DNA of 64,000 nucleotides from Methylomonas sp. (GTDB taxonomy: Bacteria; Pseudomonadota; Gammaproteobacteria; Methylococcales; Methylomonadaceae): contig PERU01000015.1 in assembly GCA_002928965.1 (NCBI GenBank), forward strand, positions 24,065 to 88,064. The letters are read 5' to 3'. Below, piece by piece: positions 17,678 through 27,145 of this stretch (within the stretch, counting starts at the first letter, position 1; the number at the start of each line of letters is the position of its first letter). Under the pieces are notes generated by a model that did not search any database, was not told where the DNA came from, and saw nothing but the letters and a program-made list of their open reading frames with translations. Both the position numbers and the translations under genes were made by a program.

Positions 17678-18148
17678 GAGGAGTTCGTCCGTTGATTCAA
17701 GAAAACTATTTAAAGTTTGCCAAGCAGCGACCTAAATACAAGGCAATCCTTAAATTAAAGCAAAAATTACACCAATTTAATCTTGAAGGATTATAAGCGG
17801 CCACAGGCAGGATGGTTGGATTTCATTTTCCCCAATTAGGGGCGGTATTGCCCTGTTATGGTGCGTTTAATCGGCTATAGAGTCAATTTACTTTTACAGC
17901 TTCAGTCTGGATACATGGCAAATAAGGCCTTCGCTCTATTGCCGGCAGACAGCTTTTTTGATACATGGGGCGGCGAGCGCTTACACTGAAATCACGGATA
18001 CCAAACACTAAAGTCTCGTTTATTTTTTTGCTTGCCGTTAATTAAACAGGGGATCAAATCGCTGGGTTGCTGTAATTATTGACTAGACTATTCTTACCTA
18101 GGCACGATAAATGCTGTCTTGACTTACTAGAGCTTTGTATGGATTACC
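17678..18148. other. Divergent intergenic region, no gene seen
   Basis: This 471-base gap lies between two divergent signalling genes. I see no credible gene, RNA or strong repeat in it; it should hold both promoters, but none stands out. Confidence 0.6.
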
Positions 18149-20284
18149 GTGAACATAAAGCGAAGGAACAGATTGAACCTGTATACCAAAACACTCCCGC
18201 CTAACCTGACCCGTCTATTGCAGGATAGAGAGCGCATGCTCAGAACCTTGATCAGTAATCTGAAAGGAATGGTTTACTGTTGCCTGTTGGATGCTGACTG
18301 GACCATGATCTATGTCAGTGACGGCTGTTTGTCTTTAACCGGTTATAAACCGGAAGATTTACTGTTTAACCATGTCATTTCATATGAAAATCTGACCTTT
18401 GCAGAAGACCGGGAATGGGTTAGAAAGGTGATTGAGGATGCTGCGTATTCCAGTCGCCACTATGATCTGGAATACCAAATAACCCATGCAAACGGTGAGA
18501 TTCGCTGGGTTCATGAGAGTGGTCTGCCCTTATTTAATGAAGATCAGGAATTGGTCGCGCTAGAAGGGTTTATTCAGGATATTACCCAGCGTAAGCGGAG
18601 CGAGCAGTTGGCACGCGATGCAGAGGCACGTTATCGGTCTATATTTGAAAATGCAATCGAAGGTATTTATCAGACCTCGCCCGCCGGCCAATACCTGGAT
18701 TTTAATCCGGCTTTAGCGAGGATTTACGGTTACGAATCGATACAGGATTTATCCAATAGCGTTTCCGATATTCAGTGTCAGATTTACGTAGATCCTGGAA
18801 AACGTGCGGAATACATGGCGATTATGGAAAGCCGGGGTCAGGTGCAAAACTTTGAAGCACAGGTTTACAAAAAAAATGGCGATATTATCTGGATTACCGA
18901 AAACGCAAGAGAGGTGAGGGATTCCGACGGTCAATTGCTGTTTTACGAGGGCACGGTCGAGGATATTTCCGAACGAAAATATTATCAGGAACAAATCGAA
19001 TATCAGGCGACCCATGACAGCCTGACCGGGTTGCTCAACCGCACTATGCTGGCTGATCGTTTGGAGCAATCCATGCATTTTGCTGACCGGCATCAGCACA
19101 TCGTTGCCATTGCATTTCTCGATCTCGATCATTTCAAGCTTATCAATGACAGCATGGGTCATCAAATTGGTGACGGGATATTGATGATCATCGCAGAGCG
19201 GCTTTCCGAATGTGTTCGGGATTCCGACAGCATAGTCAGGTTGGGCGGGGATGAGTTTGTGCTATTGCTGACATGCTTAGCAAAAATTGAAGATATTACT
19301 CATACCATGCGCAGAATATTGGCTGCAGTATCTTTGCCTTGCATGGTCGATGATCTCGAGTTTTTGGTTTCCTGCAGTATAGGCATCAGTGTTTACCCGG
19401 ATGATGGTCGCGACGTGAATACTCTGTTAAAACATGCCGATTCGGCCATGTATAAGGCAAAGCAGTCCGGGCGCAATAACTTTCAGTTGTACACACAGGA
19501 ACTGAATCAGGCCTTGACCGAAAGGATAGAAATTGAATATCGGCTACGCAACGCTATTGACAATGAAGAATTCTTACTGCACTTTCAACCCAAAATTTCA
19601 CTGGTTACAGGAAAAATATGTGGGGCCGAGGCACTGATTCGCTGGCAACCCAGCGAAGGTCCATTGATTTCGCCGCTGAGTTTTATCCCCGTTGCAGAGG
19701 AGACAGGCCAAATCGAATTCATTGGTCGCTGGGTTTTGATTAATGCCTGCCGTGCCGCCAGTCAAATCAAGGCTTTGTTGGGGCGACCGCTATCGGTTGC
19801 CGTTAATGTTTCGCCTCGGCAATTTCGGCACTGCGATTTGGTTAGTACTGTCGAACGGATCATTCTGGATACGCAGGTTGATCCTGCTTATTTGGAATTG
19901 GAAATCACCGAATCCAGTTTGGTGCATGACACGCCGGCCTTTATCAAAACTCTGCACGATTTAAAAGCATTGGGCGTCACTCTGGCGATCGATGACTTTG
20001 GAACCGGGTATTCCAGTATGGCTTACCTTAAAGATTTTCCAGTGGATCGGTTAAAAATAGATATGGCATTTGTCAGTAATCTGGAAAACGAGCCGGCCAA
20101 TGTGGCTATCCTCAAAGCCATTATCGCTTTGGGCCACAGCCTGGATCTTAAAGTGGTCGCTGAAGGTGTCGAGACAGCTTACCAACAGGCATTTTTGCAT
20201 GGGATTGGCTGCGACGAGATGCAAGGTTATTATTTTAGCAAGCCATTGCCTCTAGCTGAGTTTTTAAAGCTCTTGCAAAATTAG
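18149..20284 (+). CDS. PAS-PAS-GGDEF-EAL protein (c-di-GMP turnover)
   Basis: The 711-residue cytoplasmic protein has two PAS/PAC sensory units (about 30-150 and 160-285), a GGDEF domain (RLGGDEF near 365) and an EAL domain (GAEALIRWQ near 492, DDFGTGYSS near 618). Both catalytic motifs are intact, and the product-inhibition motif RxxD (RDSD) stands five residues before GGDEF, so it could both make and break c-di-GMP. No membrane segment is seen. The start is uncertain: GTG at 18149 gives full length, while ATG at 18239 would remove 30 residues and keep all domains. It is apparently a single-gene unit. Confidence 0.9.
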   Translation: MNIKRRNRLNLYTKTLPPNLTRLLQDRERMLRTLISNLKGMVYCCLLDADWTMIYVSDGCLSLTGYKPEDLLFNHVISYENLTFAEDREWVRKVIEDAAYSSRHYDLEYQITHANGEIRWVHESGLPLFNEDQELVALEGFIQDITQRKRSEQLARDAEARYRSIFENAIEGIYQTSPAGQYLDFNPALARIYGYESIQDLSNSVSDIQCQIYVDPGKRAEYMAIMESRGQVQNFEAQVYKKNGDIIWITENAREVRDSDGQLLFYEGTVEDISERKYYQEQIEYQATHDSLTGLLNRTMLADRLEQSMHFADRHQHIVAIAFLDLDHFKLINDSMGHQIGDGILMIIAERLSECVRDSDSIVRLGGDEFVLLLTCLAKIEDITHTMRRILAAVSLPCMVDDLEFLVSCSIGISVYPDDGRDVNTLLKHADSAMYKAKQSGRNNFQLYTQELNQALTERIEIEYRLRNAIDNEEFLLHFQPKISLVTGKICGAEALIRWQPSEGPLISPLSFIPVAEETGQIEFIGRWVLINACRAASQIKALLGRPLSVAVNVSPRQFRHCDLVSTVERIILDTQVDPAYLELEITESSLVHDTPAFIKTLHDLKALGVTLAIDDFGTGYSSMAYLKDFPVDRLKIDMAFVSNLENEPANVAILKAIIALGHSLDLKVVAEGVETAYQQAFLHGIGCDEMQGYYFSKPLPLAEFLKLLQN

Positions 20285-20322
20285 TGTTTCAGGGGTGGCA
20301 GGTAATTACGCTGAAAGTCATA

Positions 20323-20364
20323 GTGGGAGCGACGCATTCGTCGCGACAAGGGCGTCGCTCCCAC
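20323..20364. repeat. REP-like palindrome (GTGGGAGCGACGC)
   Basis: GTGGGAGCGACGC and its exact complement form a 13-base stem around a 16-base centre that itself holds CGTCGCGAC. Such GTGGGAGCGAC palindromes are widespread REP-type elements in gammaproteobacteria, moved by RAYT transposases elsewhere in the genome. Confidence 0.75.
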
Positions 20365-20524
20365 AGAAAATTTTCATTTGCCGGGGTGATGCCGAGCTTT
20401 CATGAACGTTAGGATTTACTTTTGACTGCTTTAAGCCAAATCGGAATTCAATCGATAGGCTGCAAATCAATGGTTTGCCTGTCCTGACTACAGGACTGGG
20501 CAAGCCACTTGCGCCCAATGGAGT

Positions 20525-20658
20525 CTGTCGTAAAAGTCGAAACAGTTCCTTCTCCCACCGGGAGAAGGTTAGGATGAGGGCATATAAATCAGCTGTTTAC
20601 ATTATATCTTCCCCTCACCCCAGCCCTCTCCCGCGAGGAGAGGGGACTTTTACGACAG
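20525..20658. mobile_element. MITE-like element with 14-base terminal inverted repeats
   Basis: The 134-base element begins with CTGTCGTAAAAGTC and ends with its exact complement. Its interior has two further palindromic blocks (CTCCCACCGGGAG-type and CTCTCCCGCGAGGAGAG). It codes for nothing, so it would need a transposase in trans. A second copy of the right end with flank (TTTTACGATAGCCTCCAATG) occurs at 20705-20724. Confidence 0.7.
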
Positions 20659-20785
20659 CCTCTAATGAAGGATGTCATAAAAGTTAAATTCAGCCCAACT
20701 TACCTTTTACGATAGCCTCCAATGGAATAGGTCGCGATGACTCTGCTTGGCTGAGCCTGAGGTAAGGCTTGCTTTTGAAGCCCAA

Positions 20786-22954
20786 TCAAACCCGATCCAG
20801 CTTGGCATAAGCCAACATCAGCCATTTGATGCCGGCATTCCGGAAATTCACCTGCACCCGTTCTTGATCACCGTCGCCTTCGGTTTGCAACACTACGCCT
20901 TCGCCGAATTTTTCATGTCTGACCGATTGCCCCAGTCGGTATTTACCGGTTTTGGTATTCAGGCTGCCCAATTCGCTGCCGCTGTCGGCAACAGCTCGAC
21001 TGATGTTGGCGCGCATGCGGATTTCCTGTAACGATTCGGGCGGAATTTCCCGTAAAAACCGGGAAGGCCGTGGGTAGCTGTCTTTGCCGTAAAGCCGACG
21101 GGATTCGGCATGAGTCAAATACAATTGCTCCATGGCGCGGGTGATGCCGACATAGCACAGGCGTCTTTCTTCCTGCAGGCGACCGGCGTCGTCAGTGGAT
21201 TGTTGGGAGGGGAATAAGCCTTCTTCCAAGCCCACTAAAAATACCAGTTTAAACTCCAGGCCTTTGGCCGAATGCAGCGTCATCAGTTGCACGCAGTCTT
21301 CATCAACTTCGGCTTGCATATCGCCGGCTTCCAGGGCGGCATGGGTTAAAAACATGTCCAGTTCGCTGAGGTTTTCATCATTCTGGCTGTCGTAGTCAAA
21401 CAGCCGGGCGGCGTTGACCAGCTCTTCCAGGTTTTCCACCCGAGTTTCGCCTTTATCCTGTTTTTCTTTTTGATACAGTTCGATCAGCCCGCTTTTTTCG
21501 ACCACTAATTTAACGGTGTCATACAAAGCCAAATCCTGGGTATCTGCACCCAGTTGCAAAATCAATTGTAAAAAGCCTTTCAACGCTGTGCTGGCGCGGG
21601 GCGGCAACCGGTTTTCGTTGAGCATGGTTTCAGAGGCTTGCCACAAAGACAGGCTTTGTTCACGGGCCAGCACCCGCATATCGTCCAGGGTTTTGGCGCC
21701 GATGCCACGGGTTGGGGTGTTTACGACCCGTTCAAAAGAGGCATCGTCATCGTGGTGACTGGCCAGTCGCAGGTAGGCGAGGGCGTTTTTGATTTCCATG
21801 CGTTCGAAAAAGCGCAAACCGCCGTACACCCGATACGGAATACCGGTAGTCATCAAGCGTTCTTCAAATTGGCGGGATTGGGCATTGGAGCGGTATAAAA
21901 TCGCCGCATCGCTACGCAAGCCGCCGTCTTTCACCCATTGGCGGATTTTTTCCACCACAAAGTAGGCTTCGTCCTGCTCATTGAACGCCGTGTAAAGGGA
22001 AATATGCTGACCATCGCCGGCTTCTGTCCACAATTCCTTGCCCATGCGGCTGTCGTTGTTGGCGATCAATACATTGGCGGCTTTTAAAATGTGGCCGGTG
22101 GAGCGGTAGTTTTGCTCCAGGCGGATGACTTGATGATCCGGATAATGTGTCTGGAAGGCGAAGATATTTTCGATTTTGGCGCCGCGCCAGCCGTAAATGG
22201 ATTGATCGTCGTCGCCGACCACGAACAGATTGTTATTTCCATCGGTCAACAGCCGCAGCCAGGCATATTGAATGGTATTGGTGTCCTGAAATTCGTCGAC
22301 ATGCACCTGTTGGAAGCGCTGTTTATAAAAGTTTAACAAGTCGTCGTTATCGCGCAGCAACTCGTGGGCGCGCAGCAGCAGTTCGGCAAAATCCACCAAA
22401 CCTGAACGGTCGCAGAGATCTTCATAGGCTTTGTACAGCAGCTGCATCTGCCGTTGATAGAAATCACCACTATCCTGCATATGACGGGCGCGGATGCCTT
22501 CTTCCTTTTGGGCGTTGATGAACCATTGCACCTGTTTGGGCGGCCATTTGCTGTCATCGACATTCATGGCTTTCAGCAGGCGTTTGACGATGCGTAACTG
22601 ATCGTCGCTGTCCATCACCTGAAAATTATCCGGCAGTTTGGCTTGTTTGGCATGTTGCCGTAATAAGCGATGGGCCAAGCCATGAAACGTGCCGATCCAC
22701 ATCGAGCGGGCGGAGATTTCCAACAATTCTTCCACCCGGCTGCGCATTTCGTTAGCAGCCTTGTTGGTGAATGTCACCGCCAGAATGTGCTGGGGGGAAA
22801 TCTGATTAATTTTGATATGCCAGGCAATGCGATGCACCAGCACACGGGTTTTGCCGCTACCGGCACCGGCCAGCACCAGCAGCGCTTGTTTGGGCGCTGA
22901 AACAGCTTGGCGTTGAGCGTCGTTTAACGGGGTAATGATTGAGGAGACATCCAT
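20786..22954 (-). CDS. uvrD: DNA helicase II (UvrD/Rep family)
   Basis: The 722-residue superfamily I 3'-5' helicase has all main motifs: Q-motif LNDAQRQAV, Walker A AGAGSGKT, motif II DEFQDTN, GDDDQSIYGWRGA, LEQNYRST, and motifs V-VI LMTLHSAKGLEF and VGITRAMEQLYLTHA. Its length and the C-terminal Tudor-like part (GQSVRHEKFGEGVVL) match UvrD, the helicase for nucleotide excision and mismatch repair, more than Rep. It is transcribed alone and converges on the GGDEF-EAL gene. Confidence 0.94.
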   Translation of the reverse strand: MDVSSIITPLNDAQRQAVSAPKQALLVLAGAGSGKTRVLVHRIAWHIKINQISPQHILAVTFTNKAANEMRSRVEELLEISARSMWIGTFHGLAHRLLRQHAKQAKLPDNFQVMDSDDQLRIVKRLLKAMNVDDSKWPPKQVQWFINAQKEEGIRARHMQDSGDFYQRQMQLLYKAYEDLCDRSGLVDFAELLLRAHELLRDNDDLLNFYKQRFQQVHVDEFQDTNTIQYAWLRLLTDGNNNLFVVGDDDQSIYGWRGAKIENIFAFQTHYPDHQVIRLEQNYRSTGHILKAANVLIANNDSRMGKELWTEAGDGQHISLYTAFNEQDEAYFVVEKIRQWVKDGGLRSDAAILYRSNAQSRQFEERLMTTGIPYRVYGGLRFFERMEIKNALAYLRLASHHDDDASFERVVNTPTRGIGAKTLDDMRVLAREQSLSLWQASETMLNENRLPPRASTALKGFLQLILQLGADTQDLALYDTVKLVVEKSGLIELYQKEKQDKGETRVENLEELVNAARLFDYDSQNDENLSELDMFLTHAALEAGDMQAEVDEDCVQLMTLHSAKGLEFKLVFLVGLEEGLFPSQQSTDDAGRLQEERRLCYVGITRAMEQLYLTHAESRRLYGKDSYPRPSRFLREIPPESLQEIRMRANISRAVADSGSELGSLNTKTGKYRLGQSVRHEKFGEGVVLQTEGDGDQERVQVNFRNAGIKWLMLAYAKLDRV

Positions 22955-23058
22955 TTTTTGTTTGCAGATTTTAGTGAGCTGTGTATATTTGCCGACTGGT
23001 TTGAAGGGAAAGACTTAACGTTGGGATAATAAAAATATTAAATAGAGAGGGTCGGAAA

Positions 23059-23328
23059 ATGAATTTTGATTATAAACGCATGACCAAATTTGAGCATAAC
23101 ATCGGCGCTAAAGATAAGAAGATCCGGCTGATATCCGGCGTGATCTTGCTGGCGGTATCTTTGTTCACAGCCAAGATTTTATTGCTTTTAGTAGGCATGA
23201 TACTGGTTGCCACCAGTTATTTCGGCTGGTGTCCGGCTTATTCCGGCTTGGGCAAAACTACGTTGTGTGCTGATGGTGTTATCGAGGATACCCCTGCAGA
23301 CACGGGTTCAGACTCAGAAACGCATTAA
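23059..23328 (+). CDS. DUF2892 (YgaP-like) small membrane protein
   Basis: The 89-residue protein has two membrane helices (IRLISGVILLAVSLF and ILLLLVGMILVATSYFGWCPAY). The N-terminal NIGAKDKKIRLISG and the end of helix two with CPAYSGLG are the hallmarks of DUF2892, often found as the membrane part of YgaP-type rhodanese proteins; here there is no rhodanese. A GAGGG ribosome-binding site precedes the ATG. It is divergent from uvrD. Function unknown. Confidence 0.85.
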   Translation: MNFDYKRMTKFEHNIGAKDKKIRLISGVILLAVSLFTAKILLLLVGMILVATSYFGWCPAYSGLGKTTLCADGVIEDTPADTGSDSETH

Positions 23329-23373
23329 AAAAAATGCTGATCTGAATCCATCCATAGGGCGGATTCAGATCAG
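23327..23373 (-). terminator. Rho-independent terminator of fxsA
   Basis: On the minus strand a 13-base stem (CTGATCTGAATCC and complement) is followed by a run of eight T. It begins right after the fxsA stop codon and may also help stop the convergent DUF2892 transcript. Confidence 0.8.
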
Positions 23374-23376
23374 GTG

Positions 23377-23820
23377 TTATTCATCTTTTCTGTATTCGCC
23401 TTCGATAACATCCTGATCCTGGCGTTGAGGTTGATGGAAAGCGCCGCCGGATGCTCCCGCCAACAAGTGATTTTCTAAAATGTATTGGGCTATTTTTCGA
23501 CGTAAACTCGGAATCAGACAGGCGAAGCCCAGCATGTCGGTAAAAAAACCGGGGGTCAGTAGCAATGCGCCGCCAACCAGGATAATTGGCCCCTCGATCA
23601 TTTCATAGGCAGGAATGCTGCCTTGGGCCAGATTGCTCTGAAAACGCTGCCAAGTGGCAAACCCCTGTTGCCTTAGCAACCATGCACCCAAAACTGCGGT
23701 AAACACCACCAGAATGACGGTCGGAAACACGCCAATCAAACCACCCATCTGCAGTAGGACGTAAATCTCCAGAAAAGGTATGGCAAGAACGCAGAGAAAC
23801 AAGATTTGCATGGGTTTCAT
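23377..23820 (-). CDS. fxsA: FxsA family membrane protein
   Basis: The 147-residue inner-membrane protein has the FxsA pattern: LCVLAIPFLEIYVLLQMGGLIG, an internal helix pair, the segment GPIILVGGALLLTPGFFTDMLG and a basic, polar C-terminal tail. FxsA was named for suppressing F-plasmid exclusion of phage T7 when overproduced; its normal role is not established. It is convergent with the DUF2892 gene. Confidence 0.9.
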   Translation of the reverse strand: MKPMQILFLCVLAIPFLEIYVLLQMGGLIGVFPTVILVVFTAVLGAWLLRQQGFATWQRFQSNLAQGSIPAYEMIEGPIILVGGALLLTPGFFTDMLGFACLIPSLRRKIAQYILENHLLAGASGGAFHQPQRQDQDVIEGEYRKDE

Positions 23821-23908
23821 ATGACGGTTTTAAATAGCAGATTTCAATGTGCGCAGTTTAACCGATTTGCTTAAACGGATTGCGGCTTTAGATTTTTTTC
23901 AAGTACCT

Positions 23909-23965
23909 GGGAGTCTGTCCGAGAATAGGAATCGTCGCGAGGGAAAGCTATTTTGAGTCAGATTT
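23909..23965. repeat. Half copy of the 33.0-kb inverted-repeat element
   Basis: These 57 bases match, with about four differences, the right arm (reverse complement) of the 164-base element at 33001-33164 (shared core CTGTCCGAGAATAGG and CGCGAGGGAAAGC). Only one arm is present here. It ends 33 bases before the cutA start. Confidence 0.8.
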
Positions 23966-23998
23966 AGAATATTGCCGGATTTACAGGATAATAGCGTA

Positions 23999-24316
23999 AT
24001 GCCCCATTTAATATATTGTACCTGTCCGGATATGCTGGTAGCCCAGCGTATTGCCCGGTATTTGATTGCTGAAAAGTTGGCCGCCTGTGTGAATATCTTG
24101 CCGGGCGTGCAGTCTGTGTACGAATGGCAAGGCCTGATTGAAACCGCGCAGGAACATTTGCTGTTGATTAAAAGTCCACAACGAAATTATCCTGAAATCG
24201 AGGCTGCGATTAAATCGCTGCATCCTTATCAACTACCTGAAATTATTGCCGTAGCCATTGAGCGCGGTTCTGACGAGTACTTAACATGGATCGACACATC
24301 GCCGTCTACCCCTTGA
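23999..24316 (+). CDS. cutA: CutA divalent-cation tolerance protein
   Basis: The 105-residue protein has the CutA1 ferredoxin-like fold: LIYCTCPDMLVAQRIA, LAACVNILPGVQSVYEWQG, LLLIKSP and YQLPEIIAVAIERGSDEYLTWI. It forms very stable trimers; a direct role in copper tolerance is debated. I chose ATG 23999, with AGGAT upstream, over a TTG nine codons earlier. Its last 31 bases overlap the dsbD start, the usual cutA-dsbD arrangement of gammaproteobacteria. Confidence 0.92.
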   Translation: MPHLIYCTCPDMLVAQRIARYLIAEKLAACVNILPGVQSVYEWQGLIETAQEHLLLIKSPQRNYPEIEAAIKSLHPYQLPEIIAVAIERGSDEYLTWIDTSPSTP

Positions 24317-26523
24317 TTTTTTTATGTGTGCTGAGTCTGTTTGGTCAGTCGGCAGTCGCTTTATCCGATGCGGAAATCTTGCCTGCAGAACACGTGTTTC
24401 GGCTGAGTGCTACCGGGCAATCGCCGCAACAGGTTCGCCTGGAATGGCAAATCGAGCCGGGTTATCACCTATATAGCGACAAAACTAAAGTCGAATCACA
24501 AACGCCCGACATTCGGCTCGGTGACATCCGGTTACCGGAGGGCGCGGTGGAGCATGATGAAATTTTTGGTGAGACCCGTGTTTACCGCAAGCAACTGAAG
24601 ATCGATGTACCATTGATCAATCCGCAGCATCAAGCGCAGGTCAAACTGCTGGTTAAGTATCAAGGGTGTGCTGACAAGGGCGTTTGTTATCCGCCACAAA
24701 AAATATTGCTGGATGTAAGTCTGCCTGTGGCATCTTCAGCTGATAGTTCGAGTGCAGCCAATCAATTTTTAGGGGGATTGAAAAAGCTGACCCCCCAACT
24801 GTTTCAAGATGAGTTGTTGCCACCCGATCAGGCTTTTCGGTTTTTTGCCTCGGTCAAGGATGAACATACCTTGAATGTCAGTTGGATGATTGCCGATGGC
24901 TATTATCTATACAAGAACAAACTGGCATTGAATCTTGCCGAGTCCGGTCATACCCAGTTGGCCAGTTTGCCGTTGCCGGTTGGCGAGGCTCATCTTGATG
25001 AAGAGTTTGGGCAGGTGGAAATCTATAGACACGAATTGAGTCTGGATGTGCCGCTACAGCGCCAATCAACGGAAGCGGAAACGCTGGCGCTAACCGCAAA
25101 ATTTCAAGGCTGCGCCGACCGCGGTGTCTGTTATCCACCCATGACGACCAAACTGAGCCTGGATCTGCCTGCGGCCAAGTCGCTACAACCTCTAGCTTTA
25201 GTCACCGAAGCCAAACCGTCGGCAGCATTGTCCGAGCATGATCAAATTGTTGATGCTTTGAAACAGGATAGTTTGGCGTTAACGTTATTAAGTTTTTTCG
25301 GTTTTGGGTTGCTGCTGGCGCATACGCCGTGCGTGTTTCCGATGATACCGATTTTGTCCGGGATTATTGTCGGGCACGGCCACCACATCAGTACTCGCAA
25401 GGCGTTTTTGCTATCTGCCAGTTTCGTGTTTGCTTCGGCTTTGATGTATACCGTGTTTGGCATACTGGCAGCCTTGTTTGGCAGTAATTTGCAGGCGACT
25501 TTTCAAGAACCGTGGGTGATCGCCAGTTTTGCTGGTTTGTTTGTATTGCTGTCGTTGTCTATGTTTGGCTTTTACGATTTGCAATTGCCGTCTGCTTTGC
25601 AATCCAGGCTTCATCATTCCAGTGACCAGCATCGGGATGGCTCCTATTGGGGAGCGGGCATTATGGGTGCGTTGTCGTCATTGATAGTCGGGCCTTGCGT
25701 GGCTGCGCCGTTGGCTGCAGCGCTGATTTACATCGGCCAGACCGGTGATGTGGTGTTGGGCGGTGCCGCGCTGTTTGTGATGGGGTTGGGTATGGGTGTG
25801 CCGTTGTTGGTGGTGGGTGCCTCTGCCGGTAAATTGCTGCCCAAAGCAGGTGGCTGGATGTCTGCTACCAAAGCGGTTTTTGGTGTGATTATGCTGGCGG
25901 TGGCTGCGTGGATGCTCTCGCGAATTTTACCGCCGGCGGTGACCATGATTTTAACGGCCATGTTGTTGATCATTCCGGCGATCTACATGAATGCTATCGA
26001 GCCGCTGCCGCAACCGGCATCGGGCTGGCAAAAGTTATGGAAAGGCTTGGGTTTGATGATGCTGGTATTCGGCGTGATGCAATTGATTGGTTTGAGCGCT
26101 GGCAATACCAACCCCTTACAGCCTTTGGTTGGTTTGGGTGGTGGTGATGTGCAGGCCAAAACCGGTATCGAGTTTGAACGTATCCATTCAGTCGCTGAGC
26201 TTGAGCAAAAGCTGCAACAGGCCAAAGCCAATCAGCAATGGGTGATGCTGGATTTCTATGCCGACTGGTGTGTGTCCTGCAAAGAAATGGAAATGTATAC
26301 GTTTACCGACCCGCAGGTTAAGCAGCAGTTGAAAAATTTTGTGTTGATACAGGCGGATGTAACCGAAAACAACGCAGACGCTACCGCTTTGTTGAAACAT
26401 TTCAATCTGGTGGGGCCACCGGGTATTGTTTTTTATGCGCCGGATGGGCAGGAACGCAGCGGCAACCGGATCATAGGTTATCAGGATGCAACCACTTTTC
26501 TTAACTCGTTAAGGCAGTTATGA
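24286..26523 (+). CDS. dsbD: Thiol:disulfide interchange protein DsbD with two N-terminal domains
   Basis: The 745-residue protein moves electrons from cytoplasmic thioredoxin to periplasmic thiol enzymes. It has a signal peptide, two successive nDsbD-type domains each with the redox pair C-x5-C (QGCADKGVCYPP near 125 and QGCADRGVCYPP near 275), an eight-helix core with the paired cysteines in HTPCVFPMIP and GPCVAAPLAA, and a C-terminal thioredoxin domain with WCVSCKE. Usual DsbD proteins have one N-terminal domain and about 570-600 residues; the second copy explains the extra length. It overlaps cutA at the front and a TlpA-like gene by four bases at the end, so all three are translationally coupled. 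Confidence 0.93.
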   Translation: MDRHIAVYPLIFLCVLSLFGQSAVALSDAEILPAEHVFRLSATGQSPQQVRLEWQIEPGYHLYSDKTKVESQTPDIRLGDIRLPEGAVEHDEIFGETRVYRKQLKIDVPLINPQHQAQVKLLVKYQGCADKGVCYPPQKILLDVSLPVASSADSSSAANQFLGGLKKLTPQLFQDELLPPDQAFRFFASVKDEHTLNVSWMIADGYYLYKNKLALNLAESGHTQLASLPLPVGEAHLDEEFGQVEIYRHELSLDVPLQRQSTEAETLALTAKFQGCADRGVCYPPMTTKLSLDLPAAKSLQPLALVTEAKPSAALSEHDQIVDALKQDSLALTLLSFFGFGLLLAHTPCVFPMIPILSGIIVGHGHHISTRKAFLLSASFVFASALMYTVFGILAALFGSNLQATFQEPWVIASFAGLFVLLSLSMFGFYDLQLPSALQSRLHHSSDQHRDGSYWGAGIMGALSSLIVGPCVAAPLAAALIYIGQTGDVVLGGAALFVMGLGMGVPLLVVGASAGKLLPKAGGWMSATKAVFGVIMLAVAAWMLSRILPPAVTMILTAMLLIIPAIYMNAIEPLPQPASGWQKLWKGLGLMMLVFGVMQLIGLSAGNTNPLQPLVGLGGGDVQAKTGIEFERIHSVAELEQKLQQAKANQQWVMLDFYADWCVSCKEMEMYTFTDPQVKQQLKNFVLIQADVTENNADATALLKHFNLVGPPGIVFYAPDGQERSGNRIIGYQDATTFLNSLRQL

Positions 26524-27047
26524 AAATCAATCTGATTGTGGCCCTGTTTGCCGTTATGGCATTGGCTGCAGGAGTTTTTTTACAGCAATCTCACCACGAT
26601 AATGTCGCCACGGAGCATGTCAGGCTGCAATTGGATTTCAGTTTTCCGGATAGTAACGGCCAACTGCAATCGGTATCCCAATGGCAAGGCAGGATTTTAG
26701 TGATCAATTTCTGGGGGACTTGGTGTCCGCCGTGTTTGAAAGAAATGCCTGAGTTCATTCAGTGGCAGCAGGCTTATCAAGCTGACAACGTGCAATTTGT
26801 CGGTATTGCCATTGATGATCAACAATCAGTCACAAATTACCTGAAAACCCTTCCAATCAATTACCCCATATTGATAGCCGGTGATGAAGGTAGTCGGTTA
26901 TCACAGCAATTAGGCAACATTATTAATGCCGTGCCATTCACCGTTATCGTCAATCAGGCCGGGCAAATCGTACACAGGCAACCCGGAGAATTGAGCAAAC
27001 AACAGTTTTTGGATGTGCTGCAGCCGCTGCTGGGTAAAAATCAGTAA
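26520..27047 (+). CDS. TlpA-like periplasmic thioredoxin
   Basis: The 175-residue protein has an N-terminal signal/anchor helix (NLIVALFAVMALAAGVFL) and a thioredoxin fold with the redox motif WGTWCPPC and the cis-proline loop NAVPFTVIV. It belongs to the TlpA/ResA/CcmG group, membrane-tethered reductases used in cytochrome c maturation and other periplasmic thiol reductions. The ATGA overlap with dsbD makes DsbD its likely electron donor. The exact client is unknown. Confidence 0.88.
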   Translation: MKINLIVALFAVMALAAGVFLQQSHHDNVATEHVRLQLDFSFPDSNGQLQSVSQWQGRILVINFWGTWCPPCLKEMPEFIQWQQAYQADNVQFVGIAIDDQQSVTNYLKTLPINYPILIAGDEGSRLSQQLGNIINAVPFTVIVNQAGQIVHRQPGELSKQQFLDVLQPLLGKNQ

Positions 27048-27145
27048 GCGCTTAAAACGCTAAAAAATAATGGTTTATCTGGACAAAAACCTACAAATTA
27101 GGCAGAATTCCCTCCTTTTTAAAATTCCTGGCATAAAGCAACTGC

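Larger units (their letters stand above)
20285..20785. other. Intergenic region with repeats, no gene
   Basis: This 501-base gap between convergent genes contains a REP-like palindrome, a 134-base MITE-like element and a partial extra copy of its end. No gene is supported. Confidence 0.7.

Noticed and set aside
18139..18204. 22-codon frame that could be a leader peptide before the PAS-GGDEF-EAL gene
   Set aside because: No ribosome-binding site or regulatory codon run; most of it overlaps the larger gene.
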